Source: JADFRG01 sp048054495
GTDB taxonomy: Bacteria > Chloroflexota > Anaerolineae > Anaerolineales > E44-bin32
Length of the DNA stretch: 64,000 nt
Reading direction: 5' to 3'
Assembly: GCA_048054495.1 (NCBI GenBank)
Contig: JBGMQN010000113.1
Coordinates: 25,905 to 89,904 of the forward strand
Position 1 is the stretch's first letter, and each line of letters opens with the position of its first letter. Both the position numbers and the translations under genes were made by a program. This document shows, piece after piece, positions 52,172 to 61,562 of this stretch. Below the pieces are notes generated by a model that saw nothing but the letters and a program-made list of their open reading frames with translations, was not told the DNA's origin and made no database searches.

Positions 52172-52845
52172 TGGGTGCAGCGAATGAGCTCGTCACCGCT
52201 GCCTACCAGTTGTCGGGACGAGGCTGAGAGTGTCAGCCCGCATGCGCCACAGCTGTCGCCGTTCAGCACGACTACTGCCACGCCACCCAGGCGGGTTCGC
52301 ATTCTTTCATAGGTGTCCTGATCCTGCTCAGAGACGCTGGCCAATGCTGCTTCTCGTTCGGCCTCCAGGATGGCCAGACGATCATCGATACTCTCTCGCT
52401 CGGAGATCAATTCCGCGTTCAGGCTTTCCTTACCGGCTTCGGCGGCTTCCAAGGACGCCAGGCTTTGTGTTCGCGCGCTTTCCGCATCATCCTGCTCCAG
52501 CATGACCTCCAGGTAGTGATCCTCGAGCGCCTCCAAATGGCGCTTCAACGAGTCCGACTCCATTTGAAGGTCCTCGAGTTCCTTAGGATTCTTGACGCTC
52601 CCCCCATATAGGGCTTGCTCGCTACGCTTGATTTTATGTCGCTGATCCTTCACCTCGTTCTCGGCTCGCCTGGCAGCCGTACCGACGGTGACCACCGTCG
52701 ATTCCTTGGCAGCCAGATCGGCTCTTAGCCGCGTGATTTCAGCTGAATCTTCAAGGGTATTTCGGATTTCTTCAAGCCGGCCTTTTAGCCTATCGTTCTC
52801 AAGATCAATTTCCTGGAGGCGGTACAGGCCTGAGGCGCGACTCAT
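52144..52845 (-). CDS. CT398-like coiled-coil zinc-ribbon protein
   Basis: Predicted 233 aa. A long coiled coil (about 10-180) is followed by a C4 zinc ribbon: CGAC near 205 and CTQC near 225. This is the zf-RING_7/CT398 arrangement. The ATG at 52845 is 6 bases after a minus-strand TATAAT (52857-52852), so the mRNA should be leaderless. The stop overlaps the ribosome site of the NACHT gene. CT398-like proteins are poorly understood. Confidence 0.88.
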   Translation of the reverse strand: MSRASGLYRLQEIDLENDRLKGRLEEIRNTLEDSAEITRLRADLAAKESTVVTVGTAARRAENEVKDQRHKIKRSEQALYGGSVKNPKELEDLQMESDSLKRHLEALEDHYLEVMLEQDDAESARTQSLASLEAAEAGKESLNAELISERESIDDRLAILEAEREAALASVSEQDQDTYERMRTRLGGVAVVVLNGDSCGACGLTLSASSRQLVGSGDELIRCTQCGRILYGG

Positions 52846-52851
52846 GTTTGG

Positions 52852-52881
52852 ATTATAGATGTGGGGAGGTTTGCGGGGCAA
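52852..52881 (-). promoter_or_regulatory. Promoter of the CT398 gene
   Basis: TTGCCC (minus strand, 52881-52876), 18-base spacer and TATAAT (52857-52852), followed 6 bases later by the ATG at 52845. One of the clearest leaderless arrangements in the window. Confidence 0.65.
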
Positions 52882-52905
52882 ATGGCGGGGTCTCCAATAC
52901 CGACG

Positions 52906-52918
52906 TAAAATCTCGCCC
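52906..52918 (+). promoter_or_regulatory. Leaderless-type -10 element of the membrane-protein operon
   Basis: TAAAAT (52906-52911) followed by 7 bases and GTG 52919. The operon diverges from CT398 over about 70 bases. Confidence 0.5.
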
Positions 52919-54472
52919 GTGCTCGAGAATTACGAGCTGCGCTGGGCAGCCGGCCTGGCACTGCTGGCCGTCGTGATTACCACCCTCCCATTCTTGGTCG
53001 CGCCTGCGCTTCTCGAAACCGGGTCGACCTTCAATGGTTTCCTGATCAATCCCGCTGACGGCCTCAGCTATCTCGCCAAAATGCGGCAGGGAGCCGATCT
53101 CGTTTTCGAATTTCGGCTTCCATATGCGCCTGAGCCGGGACCGGGAGTGCTGCTCTTCGTCTACCAGTTGATCCTTGGCGGAATCAGCCGCGTTGTCGGG
53201 CTGCCGCAAATCCTGACCTACCATGCCGCGCGTGTGCTAGGCGCATTTGCTATGTTCGCAAGCAGCTATCTCTTCTTTGCACGCACGCTGCCGACGGTGA
53301 GGGCCAAGTGGGCTGCGTTTATGCTCACCTTATTTGGGTCTGGAGTGGGGTGGATCGCCTTGCCCATGGGGTTGCTTCCTATTGATCTGTGGGTTCCAGA
53401 GGCGATTCCGTTCCTCTCAGCCTATGCCAATGCGCACTTTCCGCTGGCGACTGCGGCTTTGATCACGTCCGTGACGCTGATCCTCTTCCCTGATCTTCTG
53501 CCGGACGCGCGCCTGGCGCTGCTCTGGATCGGCGGTTTGCTACTGGCGCTGATTCAACCGTTCACAGTGGTCGCGATCGGGATCGTGCTCGGTGTCTGGC
53601 TGGTGGTCGAGAGCTTGATCGGGACGCCGACCGAGCGGCTGAGGAGCTGGGCGGCGGGGTTGACGGCATTTCTGGTTGGAGCCCTCCCGATGCTCGTGTA
53701 CACGTGGGGGGTGATACGTCAGCATCCGATCCTGTCCGCCTGGAACGAGCAAAACCTGACGCCGACGCCAGGCATTTCCGAAGTCCTACTTGGATACGGC
53801 CTGGTCCTGATTTTCGCGGTCGTGGGAATGCTATTGGGAGATGCCCGCGGTCGCTCCTCCGGGCGCTTGCTGATCACATGGGTAATCTTGGGATTCATCA
53901 TGCTCTACTTGCCGGTGTCCCTTCAGCGTCGGCTGACGCTGGGCCTCTTCATTCCCCTGGCAGCGCTGGCGGGCGTTGGACTAGAGGCCATTGCTCCAAC
54001 CCGCCGAAGGTTCGCGCTGTTGTTGGCAGCAACCATCGTGCTCTCCGTGCCATCTCATCTGGTCGTCATCGGATCAGGGCTGGTTGCGGTTTCGCGAGCA
54101 GAGGCGGGCCTCGTGACGTCGGAAAGCGATCAGGCATTGCTCGAGTGGATCGGGCTAAACCTCTCCGAAGATCCGCTGATCCTGGCTGGCCTCGATACCG
54201 GCAGCCGATTGCCTGCCTATGGCGATGTCCGCGTGCTTTACGGCCATCCATTCGAAACCCCGCATTCAGATGTCCAAAAGGCGTTTGTTCGAGAACTGTG
54301 GGCTTGGAATGGGGATCCTGTGCTGGGGCTTCAGGCCCTTCGGGCGGCTGGCGTCGACTACGTCTTCTATGGGGAAGAAGAGAAGGAACTCGGGGCTCCT
54401 TCTTGGCTCTCGCTAGCCAAATTGGCCCATCGGGAAGGAGCCTCCGACTTGTATAAGGTACCGGATAGTTGA
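52919..54472 (+). CDS. Polytopic membrane protein, type A, first copy
   Basis: Predicted 517 aa with about ten to twelve membrane helices and a soluble C-terminus. An early FNGFLINPADGLSYLAKM stretch recurs as FTGFLLATEDGNSYIAKM in the third gene of this operon, and the C-terminal DYVFYGEEEKELG resembles that copy's TYVIYGPRERALG, so the two are paralogues. The overall layout is like GT-C-type glycosyltransferases or DUF6541-like proteins, but I recognise no catalytic motif. GTG 52919 is chosen over ATG 52859 because of the promoter. The stop overlaps the next gene (TTGA). Confidence 0.7.
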   Translation: MLENYELRWAAGLALLAVVITTLPFLVAPALLETGSTFNGFLINPADGLSYLAKMRQGADLVFEFRLPYAPEPGPGVLLFVYQLILGGISRVVGLPQILTYHAARVLGAFAMFASSYLFFARTLPTVRAKWAAFMLTLFGSGVGWIALPMGLLPIDLWVPEAIPFLSAYANAHFPLATAALITSVTLILFPDLLPDARLALLWIGGLLLALIQPFTVVAIGIVLGVWLVVESLIGTPTERLRSWAAGLTAFLVGALPMLVYTWGVIRQHPILSAWNEQNLTPTPGISEVLLGYGLVLIFAVVGMLLGDARGRSSGRLLITWVILGFIMLYLPVSLQRRLTLGLFIPLAALAGVGLEAIAPTRRRFALLLAATIVLSVPSHLVVIGSGLVAVSRAEAGLVTSESDQALLEWIGLNLSEDPLILAGLDTGSRLPAYGDVRVLYGHPFETPHSDVQKAFVRELWAWNGDPVLGLQALRAAGVDYVFYGEEEKELGAPSWLSLAKLAHREGASDLYKVPDS

Positions 54473-56706
54473 CCGCAGCCATCGTCTTGGTGTTTGTGCT
54501 AACGGGCCTGCTATGGCTTGCGCCCCTAATCAGCGATCCGATGGGGGTGCTTTTTTGGCGAGGGGGTGCATATTCGGATCTCCTGATTTCTCACTGGCCG
54601 AACGCGATCTTTGTGCGCCGTTCGCTGATCGAGTGGGGGCAGGTGCCCCTCTGGAATCCGATGATCCTCTCGGGCGCCCCGTTTGCGGCCGATCCGCTTT
54701 CTGGACTGTATTACCCGCCGAACTGGCTGGCGATCGCGCTCAATCCGGGTGTGGCATTCAATTTACTGGCCTGGATCCACATAGCCTGGGGCGGGTTGGG
54801 TATGTGGAAACTTGCGCGAGCTCTCGGGATCAGCTCGGGCCCGGCCATCGTGGCGGGCTTGGCGTTTGCGGGAATGCCAAAGCTGATCGGGCACTTTGGG
54901 CTCGGACACGTTTCGCTGGTCTTTGCCGTCTACTGGACTCCTTGGGTGTTGCTGGCCTTTGAGAAGGCGGTTCGCGAAATGAATGGGAGGCGCCTCGCAT
55001 CTGCGGCGCTCGCCGGCGGCGCGCTGGGCATGGTCTTTCTGATCGATCCGCGTTGGTACTTGCCATCGGCGCTTCTGTCGGGGTCGTATGCTGTGTGGCG
55101 TATTGCGCATAGCCAATTCGGATCTGCGGAGGAAAGTGCGGATAAAGTCGCACTACGAGAGCTCGGACCGTCGCAAACAAGTGCAGGGAATCGCGAGCAA
55201 GAAAAAAGATCTGCCGGAGAAGAGGATTCGGCCGCACCGCAATCGCAGGCGCTCGGCGAATCTCCACCAGGAGCCGACCCGAAGCGGAGGGAGAGGGCGA
55301 GCTGGATCCGAGCGGCCTCGTCTCTCATTATCGCAGGGCTAATGTCTGTCGCCATTGCAGCGATATTGGCGGTGCCGCTGGGTGAGTTTGTTTCGCTCAG
55401 TACTCGCGCAAACCTATCTCTGGCTGAATCGACGGCGCTCCGCCTGCCTCCCTCCTATCTGCTGAACGTGCTGGCTCCCGAGTACGCAGGTTGGCCGGAG
55501 TGGCAGGTTTATGCGGGGGTTGTGGTGCTTTTCTTGGCCCTAGCGACGCTGCCAAGCCGTGCGTCGGGACGATGGTTCTGGGTGGGGGTTGCCATCTTCT
55601 CGCTCATTCTTGCCCTTGGCGACCTCACACCTATCTACGCGCTCATGTCTACGCTCGTACCGGGCTTCGGCCAACTGCGCGTACCTCCTCGTAGCTTGTT
55701 TGTCTCTTCATTTGCCCTGGCCATACTGGCCGGCATGGGATTGGATCAGATTCTTAAGCGAAGGGCAGGCCTCAGACAGCTTAGGATCAGCGGTGTGGCG
55801 CTCGCAGGAATAGCGCTGCTGCTGGCCCTAGGCTTTTGGCTGCGCAATCAAGCAGTACTGCAATCGGCGGCCTTTGTCGTATCTGCCGCGCTGATCGGAT
55901 TGTCAGTCATCTGGACCGGGATTTCCGTACGTAAGCGGCAGCAATGGTCAATCGTGGGATGGTGCCTGCTGATCGTGCTCGATCTCGGCCTGGTGAATCT
56001 AACTACCGTTGAAGTACGCCCTGGCCCGGATCTGGAGGGTGAGAGGGCGGGGCCAAAGGCGGGCAACCCTCGCGCGTTCTCGCCTTCCTACAGCCTGCCT
56101 CAGCCCGCTGCCGCTGCCGCAGGGCTCGAATTGGCGGATGGGATCAACCCCCTGCAGCTGGCCTCCTACTCGGACTACATGTCGCGGGCTACCGGATTTG
56201 GTGAAGACGAATATTCGGTTACTCTGCCTCCATTTCCTGAGGGTGACCCTCAGGTCCAATGGGCCTTCAGCCCAGATCTAGCTTTGATGGGAGACCTTGC
56301 CATCTCACAGGTCGTCTCCGCGTATCCGATTGAGCGCACCGATCTCGAATTTGAAAGAGCGGAGGAGGGGCGCTATTACTACCGCAACCCTCAAGCCAGG
56401 CCGCGTGCCTGGATCGATGGCGGGGCACCGGTAGAGGTGCTGGAACGCACTCCCAATCGGATCGTAATGAGAGCTACGGGGCCGGGGACGCTGGTTGCCA
56501 GCGAAATTGCCTATCCGGGGTGGGAGGTCACGATCGACGGTGCGACGGCCCCCATCGATACGTACGTGGGACTGCTGCGCGCGGTCGAACTGTCCTCCGG
56601 GGAGCACGAGGTGGAGTTTGCCTTTCGCTCCAACTCGCTGCGAGCGGGAGCGCTCATCACCCTTCTCGGGCTGACCGTACTGGCATCGTTCTGGATCAGG
56701 CGTTGA
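54469..56706 (+). CDS. YfhO-like polytopic membrane protein, first copy
   Basis: Predicted 745 aa. YfhO family (PF09586): the loop with SHWPNAIFVRRSLIEWG, VPLWNPMILSGAPFAADPLSG and LYYPPNWLAI is repeated in the second copy at 58222. A long Ala/Glu/Ser-rich cytoplasmic insert lies near residues 215-280. The C-terminal soluble domain ends in EIAYPGWEVTIDG, a beta-fold also seen in the second copy. YfhO proteins are linked to lipid-carrier sugar or teichoic-acid glycosylation. The start is TTG 54469 in the overlap with the previous stop. Confidence 0.82.
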   Translation: MTAAIVLVFVLTGLLWLAPLISDPMGVLFWRGGAYSDLLISHWPNAIFVRRSLIEWGQVPLWNPMILSGAPFAADPLSGLYYPPNWLAIALNPGVAFNLLAWIHIAWGGLGMWKLARALGISSGPAIVAGLAFAGMPKLIGHFGLGHVSLVFAVYWTPWVLLAFEKAVREMNGRRLASAALAGGALGMVFLIDPRWYLPSALLSGSYAVWRIAHSQFGSAEESADKVALRELGPSQTSAGNREQEKRSAGEEDSAAPQSQALGESPPGADPKRRERASWIRAASSLIIAGLMSVAIAAILAVPLGEFVSLSTRANLSLAESTALRLPPSYLLNVLAPEYAGWPEWQVYAGVVVLFLALATLPSRASGRWFWVGVAIFSLILALGDLTPIYALMSTLVPGFGQLRVPPRSLFVSSFALAILAGMGLDQILKRRAGLRQLRISGVALAGIALLLALGFWLRNQAVLQSAAFVVSAALIGLSVIWTGISVRKRQQWSIVGWCLLIVLDLGLVNLTTVEVRPGPDLEGERAGPKAGNPRAFSPSYSLPQPAAAAAGLELADGINPLQLASYSDYMSRATGFGEDEYSVTLPPFPEGDPQVQWAFSPDLALMGDLAISQVVSAYPIERTDLEFERAEEGRYYYRNPQARPRAWIDGGAPVEVLERTPNRIVMRATGPGTLVASEIAYPGWEVTIDGATAPIDTYVGLLRAVELSSGEHEVEFAFRSNSLRAGALITLLGLTVLASFWIRR

Positions 56707-58250
56707 CCCGAAGCGAGACTCGCTGGGCCCTGCTCTACTCGGTGATCCTGGCCCTGGTAACAAGCTTGCCTTACTTGCTCGCGGCGCTAAGCCCAGAGCG
56801 CGATTGGAGTTTCACCGGCTTTCTGCTCGCGACAGAAGACGGCAATTCCTACATCGCCAAGATGCTCTCAGGGTTTGAGGGGGCCTGGCTATTTCGAAGC
56901 CCGTATTCCACAGCAGAGCAATCCGGCGTCCTGGCGTTCCTCCCTTACATCCTATTCGGTAAGCTCAGCAACGGATCTCACGGCCAGCTGGTGGCGCTAT
57001 ACCATTTGTTTCGAGTATTGGCTATCCCAGCCCTGGTGCTCGCGGTGTACCGGTTCTCCTCCCTGTTTGTCGAAAACATCGCGTTGCGCCGCTGGACGGT
57101 GATCATCGCAACCATCGGGGGTGGGCTAGGCTGGCTCCTGATATTGCTGGGACGGCCGACGGTTGCAGGCAGCCTGCCGCTGGAGTTTTACTCGCCAGAG
57201 ACTTTCGGGTTCCTGGCTATATACGGCCTGCCGCATCTGACGCTGGCAAGAGCGGCGATGCTGATTGGCTTTGTCTGGTATCTGCAGGATGAATCGAGGT
57301 GGCGCTCAGGCTTCGCGCTGCTGGTTGCGGGCTTAATCCATTCTCCAGAACTGCTCTCCGCCTTCGCAGTCCTGGCCGCGCACGCTATCGCGGTCCTGGG
57401 ATTCGGGGCGCAAAAATCCCAATGGATGAGACGCCTGGCGCGCGCGGTCCTGCCCTCCGTCCCACTGATCGCGTACCTTGGCTATGCTGCGCTCACCGAT
57501 CCATACCTGCGATCCTGGGCCGCCCAAAATCTAATTCTCTCGCCTCATCCCATCGTGTATCTGTTAGCGTTCGGCATTGTGCTGCCTGCCGCTTTCATCG
57601 GTGCGCGCAGTTTGCTTCGTCGAAGGCGGGAGGCGATGTTGTTTCCGGTTGCCTGGGCGATTGCCATCCCGGCGTTGGCTTGGGCGCCGCTCAGCATTCA
57701 GCGCCGTCTGCCGGAGGGTGGCTGGGTGGCGCTGGCCGTGCTGGCGGCAGCGGGGCTTGCCACGCTCGAAGGAGGCTCAGGGCGGCGGCTTGGAAGGGTT
57801 GCCATTGCCAGCCTTTTGATCCCTAGCAGCCTGCTGATCCTGGCCTCCGGATTTGAACTCGCGCTTAACCCTCGAGAGCCCGCCTTCCGAACGCAAGTAG
57901 AGGTCGAGGCCTTTGCACGATTGGCTCAACTGGCGGAGCCGTCTGCAATTGTGCTGGCCTCCTTCGAGACCAGCAATCCCCTCCCGGCCTGGGCAGCGGT
58001 GCGAGTTGTCGCCGGCCACGGGCCTGAGACTGCAGGGCTGGCCGAACTTAGGCCGAGGATCGAAGATTTCTATCGGGTTTCCGGAACAGAAGAACAGCGA
58101 ATGTCACTCATACGAGACGAGCGAATTACCTATGTGATTTACGGACCCAGAGAGCGCGCCCTTGGCGATTGGGACCCGCAGGAATGGGAGTGTTTGGAGC
58201 TCTTGGACAGTCAAGACGGATATGAACTCTATCAGACCTGCTTACCGTAA
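56703..58250 (+). CDS. Polytopic membrane protein, type A, second copy
   Basis: Predicted 515 aa, paralogue of the 52919 product (shared FTGFLL, GNSYIAKM and C-terminal IYGPRERALGDWDP segments). TTG 56703 overlaps the preceding stop. The duplicated pair with YfhO suggests a two-gene unit copied in tandem. The catalytic role is unknown. The last 29 bases overlap the next gene. Confidence 0.7.
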   Translation: MTRSETRWALLYSVILALVTSLPYLLAALSPERDWSFTGFLLATEDGNSYIAKMLSGFEGAWLFRSPYSTAEQSGVLAFLPYILFGKLSNGSHGQLVALYHLFRVLAIPALVLAVYRFSSLFVENIALRRWTVIIATIGGGLGWLLILLGRPTVAGSLPLEFYSPETFGFLAIYGLPHLTLARAAMLIGFVWYLQDESRWRSGFALLVAGLIHSPELLSAFAVLAAHAIAVLGFGAQKSQWMRRLARAVLPSVPLIAYLGYAALTDPYLRSWAAQNLILSPHPIVYLLAFGIVLPAAFIGARSLLRRRREAMLFPVAWAIAIPALAWAPLSIQRRLPEGGWVALAVLAAAGLATLEGGSGRRLGRVAIASLLIPSSLLILASGFELALNPREPAFRTQVEVEAFARLAQLAEPSAIVLASFETSNPLPAWAAVRVVAGHGPETAGLAELRPRIEDFYRVSGTEEQRMSLIRDERITYVIYGPRERALGDWDPQEWECLELLDSQDGYELYQTCLP

Positions 58251-60429
58251 GGCCCTTCCATGGCTGCCGATCGCAGTCGGGCCGATTCTGCTCTTCGGAA
58301 TCGACCTAATCCGTGGTCGTGCGCTGTTCTGGGGTGCTCCGCTGCTGCAGTTCACGCCATGGCACACCGCGGCCAAAGAGATCGCTTTCTCGGGCCACTT
58401 CCCATTGTGGAACCCGTGGCTGGGAATGGGAGCACCGCTGCTAGCGAATTATCAATCGGCGCTGCTATATCCGCCGAATTGGATACTGCTAGCGACCGAT
58501 GTCTCGTGGGGCCAAACGCTCCTGGTCTTGCTGCACCTCATATGGGCCGGATTCGGCATGGCGTTGCTTGCTCGGTCCATAGGGCTCGGTGCGTTTGCCC
58601 AGGCCATCGCAGGGCTTGCGTACGGGATGTCTGGGTACCTGGTTGCCAGATCGGGCTTCCTCAGCATCAATGCCGCCGCGGCCTGGCTACCCTGGATCCT
58701 GTTTGCCGCAGAGGGCCTGTCAAGAAAGCCCAGGCCGCGCAGCGTAGCCTTGCTCGGTTTAGTGCTCGGCCTCCAGTGGCTCTCTGGGCACGCGCAGATC
58801 GCATGGTACACGTTAATTCTGGCCGCGGCGTGGGTCGTATACCGCGCGCGCTACAGCTCAGGCTCGGCCGGAAAAGCAGTCATAGCTCTGCTGGCGGCAG
58901 GGCTGCTGGCATTCGCTATTGCCGCCGTGCAGCTCATTCCGACATTAGAGTACGTGTCGGTATCCAACCGGGCTGGTGATTTAGCTCCTGAATTTGCATT
59001 GACCTACTCGTTCTGGCCCTGGCGGTTATTCGGGCTTGTTGCGCCCGATCTTTATGGCAATCCGCGCACAGCAGATTTCTGGGGCTACGGAAATTATTGG
59101 GAAGACGCTATTTATGTGGGACTGCTTCCATTGCTCCTGGCCGTCGGTGCTCTATTTACCAAAGCCATCGGCCGCTTGAAATGGTTCTTGCTCGGGATAG
59201 TCGCGGTCGCGCTTCTGCTGAGCCTCGGAAGCAACACGCCGATCTTCACCTTCCTCTTCGAGAAAGTGCCAACGTTTTCACTATTTCAGGCGCCCACACG
59301 GTGGAATCTCTGGCTGGTGGCCTCCCTGTCGCTGCTGGCAGGCCTGGGAGCCGAACATTGGCAGGTTGCGGAAGGGCGGAAACTCTATTGGCTTAGGCTC
59401 GGCACCGCAGGCGCGGGTGCCATTCTGGTGGTTGCCACCCTGATCGGCTTGCTTGAGACCGACATCGAACCGACATTCACCCGCGCTATTGGCGTGGCCG
59501 GCTTTTGGCTTGCCGCCGGCGGAATTCTGGCTCTTCTGCGAACGGATCCGGCACGCGCAGGATGGACCGCGGCAGCCTTGAGTGTCGTCGTGCTCGACCT
59601 CTTCCTTGCCGGTCGTGGCCTCAATCCCACATTGCCAGCCCAGTTCAATTCAGCCCCGACCGCTCTCAGCGAGGAAGTATCTGGTGACCATCGTCTGTAC
59701 ATGTCGCAAGAGGTGGAGAGAGAAATCAAGTTCAATGTGGCGTTTCGATTCGACAGCTTTCAACCGGAGCTCGACTGGCAGATCGTGCGGGAGAGCGGTC
59801 TGCCGAATACGCCACTAATGGATCGACTTGCATCTGCCAACAACTTTGATCCTCTGCTCCCCGCGAGATATGTCGCATGGATGGAGCAACTAGAGCGTGC
59901 GACGCCCGCGCAGCGCGACCGATTGCTGCCCTACATGGACGTAGGTTGGCAGGCCTCGGTTCAAGACAGCCTTCCGACGAGCTATGACCCGGTACCGGCT
60001 CCGGTGCGCGCCTGGATCGTCCCGCGCGCAGATTGGGTGACGAGTCCAGCGGAAGCCATCCGTCGAGCGACCGCTCCAAATTTCGACCCATCCAGAGAAG
60101 TGCTGCTGGAAGGGGATCCCCGACTGGAGGTGGGTGGTTTGGGCGTGGTGATGACCCTCCGAGATAAGGGTCCGAACGAGGTGGAGCTAGCTGTCGAGGC
60201 GCCTGAGGGAGGCTGGCTCGTGCTGGCAGATACATGGTATCCAGGATGGACGGCTGAGCTCGATGGTCGGGCCACCGAAAGCTATCCTGCGAATGGAGTT
60301 ATGCGATCCATTTGGGTGCCGGCAGGCCAACATACGGTGACCTTCAACTACCGTCCGATTACGGTGCCAATCGGCCTTGCGCTGACGCTTGTGGGCCTAG
60401 CGGCTTTTGCCTACCTGAGGCGCAAATGA
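58222..60429 (+). CDS. YfhO-like polytopic membrane protein, second copy
   Basis: Predicted 735 aa. Motifs parallel those of the first copy: PWHTAAKEIAFSGHFPLWNP, LGMGAPLLANYQSALLYPPN and a C-terminal DTWYPGWTAELDGR beta domain. Twelve or more membrane helices. ATG 58222 lies inside the type A gene by 29 bases. The stop overlaps the next ATG. The family is connected to cell-envelope glycans; the substrate is not known. Confidence 0.82.
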   Translation: MNSIRPAYRKALPWLPIAVGPILLFGIDLIRGRALFWGAPLLQFTPWHTAAKEIAFSGHFPLWNPWLGMGAPLLANYQSALLYPPNWILLATDVSWGQTLLVLLHLIWAGFGMALLARSIGLGAFAQAIAGLAYGMSGYLVARSGFLSINAAAAWLPWILFAAEGLSRKPRPRSVALLGLVLGLQWLSGHAQIAWYTLILAAAWVVYRARYSSGSAGKAVIALLAAGLLAFAIAAVQLIPTLEYVSVSNRAGDLAPEFALTYSFWPWRLFGLVAPDLYGNPRTADFWGYGNYWEDAIYVGLLPLLLAVGALFTKAIGRLKWFLLGIVAVALLLSLGSNTPIFTFLFEKVPTFSLFQAPTRWNLWLVASLSLLAGLGAEHWQVAEGRKLYWLRLGTAGAGAILVVATLIGLLETDIEPTFTRAIGVAGFWLAAGGILALLRTDPARAGWTAAALSVVVLDLFLAGRGLNPTLPAQFNSAPTALSEEVSGDHRLYMSQEVEREIKFNVAFRFDSFQPELDWQIVRESGLPNTPLMDRLASANNFDPLLPARYVAWMEQLERATPAQRDRLLPYMDVGWQASVQDSLPTSYDPVPAPVRAWIVPRADWVTSPAEAIRRATAPNFDPSREVLLEGDPRLEVGGLGVVMTLRDKGPNEVELAVEAPEGGWLVLADTWYPGWTAELDGRATESYPANGVMRSIWVPAGQHTVTFNYRPITVPIGLALTLVGLAAFAYLRRK

Positions 60430-61511
60430 GAGCCTACTTGCCGGCAACGGCTTCGACCCTGGTAGCAGCCGCCTACGTCGTCTGGCGACTGGCAGGCCTT
60501 GGTTGGCAGCCAATCGAACTCTTCGAGTTGGGTACCCGCTTCTCGCAGGGAATTGAGGATGGCTCTCCCGGGTACGACGGGCAATTTTCCTACTACATCG
60601 CATCGAGCCTCGATCCGATCAATGTCGAGCCAAAATTGGATGTCCCCGCTTATCGATACCAGCGGATCCTGTACCCGCTCTCCGCACGCGTGGTGTCGAT
60701 CGGGGTCGAAGCCTGGCTGCCATGGTCTTTCGTAATTGTGGGCCTGCTGGCGCACTGGGGGGGCACGTGGGCGGTCGCGCGCTTTCTACTGGATCAGGCA
60801 TTGAATCCCTGGTATGCGCTGTCTTATGGCTTATGGGTCGGGCTGGTGGCTCCCATTGGATTGGGACTCGGGGAACCACTGGCCTATGGCCTCGCGGCGG
60901 GGGGATGGTTGCTGAGAGCGAGGGGCAGGGTCGTGTGGAGTGCATTGCTGTTTGGCCTGGCCCTGTTTGCAAAAGAAACCACGATCATTTTCTTGGCCGC
61001 CGCCATCCTGGCTGAGCTGACCGGGCAACGAAGAGGTCGTGCGCTGGTCGCCTATCTTGCCTCCCTGGCGGTCTTCATCGGCTGGCAGGCCTGGCTGTGG
61101 AGCACCTTTGGGAGCCCCGGCCTGGGAAGCGGCGGGGATATGGCCACTCCATTCGAGTGGATCCCCTTCATGGGGCTGTTTCGCATCGGATCGGTTGACA
61201 TGCTTGTACTGGGTCTATTTCTCTTGATGTTCCTGCCAACGATCGTGCTGCCCGCCATATGGGCCGTGATCGCCTCCATTCGATCGATCCTCAAAGGCAT
61301 TCCTTCGGCGGAAGCCTGGTCGCTGCTAGGGAACGGAATTGCGTTGATGGTCCTGCCGTTCTCCACCTTTCGTGAGCCGCTGGGACTGGTGCGATTCGCC
61401 AGCGGCCTGGTATTGGCCGTGATTCTGTTCTCCGCCTCGCGACAGCTCATGCGGCCGCTGCGCTACAGCCTCTTCTGGACTGCACTATTGGCGATCTTGC
61501 TGGCGCAATAG
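60426..61511 (+). CDS. Polytopic membrane protein of unknown function
   Basis: Predicted 361 aa with about eight to nine membrane helices. A short N-terminal loop with GYDGQFSYYIASSLDP and a DVPAYRYQRILYPLSARV segment recalls DUF2029-like or GT-C transferases, in which Asp and Arg in the first loop take part in catalysis, but the match is loose. ATG 60426 overlaps the YfhO stop (ATGA). Confidence 0.6.
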   Translation: MRAYLPATASTLVAAAYVVWRLAGLGWQPIELFELGTRFSQGIEDGSPGYDGQFSYYIASSLDPINVEPKLDVPAYRYQRILYPLSARVVSIGVEAWLPWSFVIVGLLAHWGGTWAVARFLLDQALNPWYALSYGLWVGLVAPIGLGLGEPLAYGLAAGGWLLRARGRVVWSALLFGLALFAKETTIIFLAAAILAELTGQRRGRALVAYLASLAVFIGWQAWLWSTFGSPGLGSGGDMATPFEWIPFMGLFRIGSVDMLVLGLFLLMFLPTIVLPAIWAVIASIRSILKGIPSAEAWSLLGNGIALMVLPFSTFREPLGLVRFASGLVLAVILFSASRQLMRPLRYSLFWTALLAILLAQ

Positions 61512-61527
61512 CCAAACGAAGTACAAT
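61498..61527 (+). promoter_or_regulatory. Possible internal promoter
   Basis: TTGCTG (61498-61503), 18-base spacer, TACAAT (61522-61527), 35 bases before ATG 61563. It would allow separate transcription of the synthase-like gene. Confidence 0.4.
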
Positions 61528-61562
61528 TCTGCGGTTGGATCGCAGATTGGTTCCCAGGCCCA

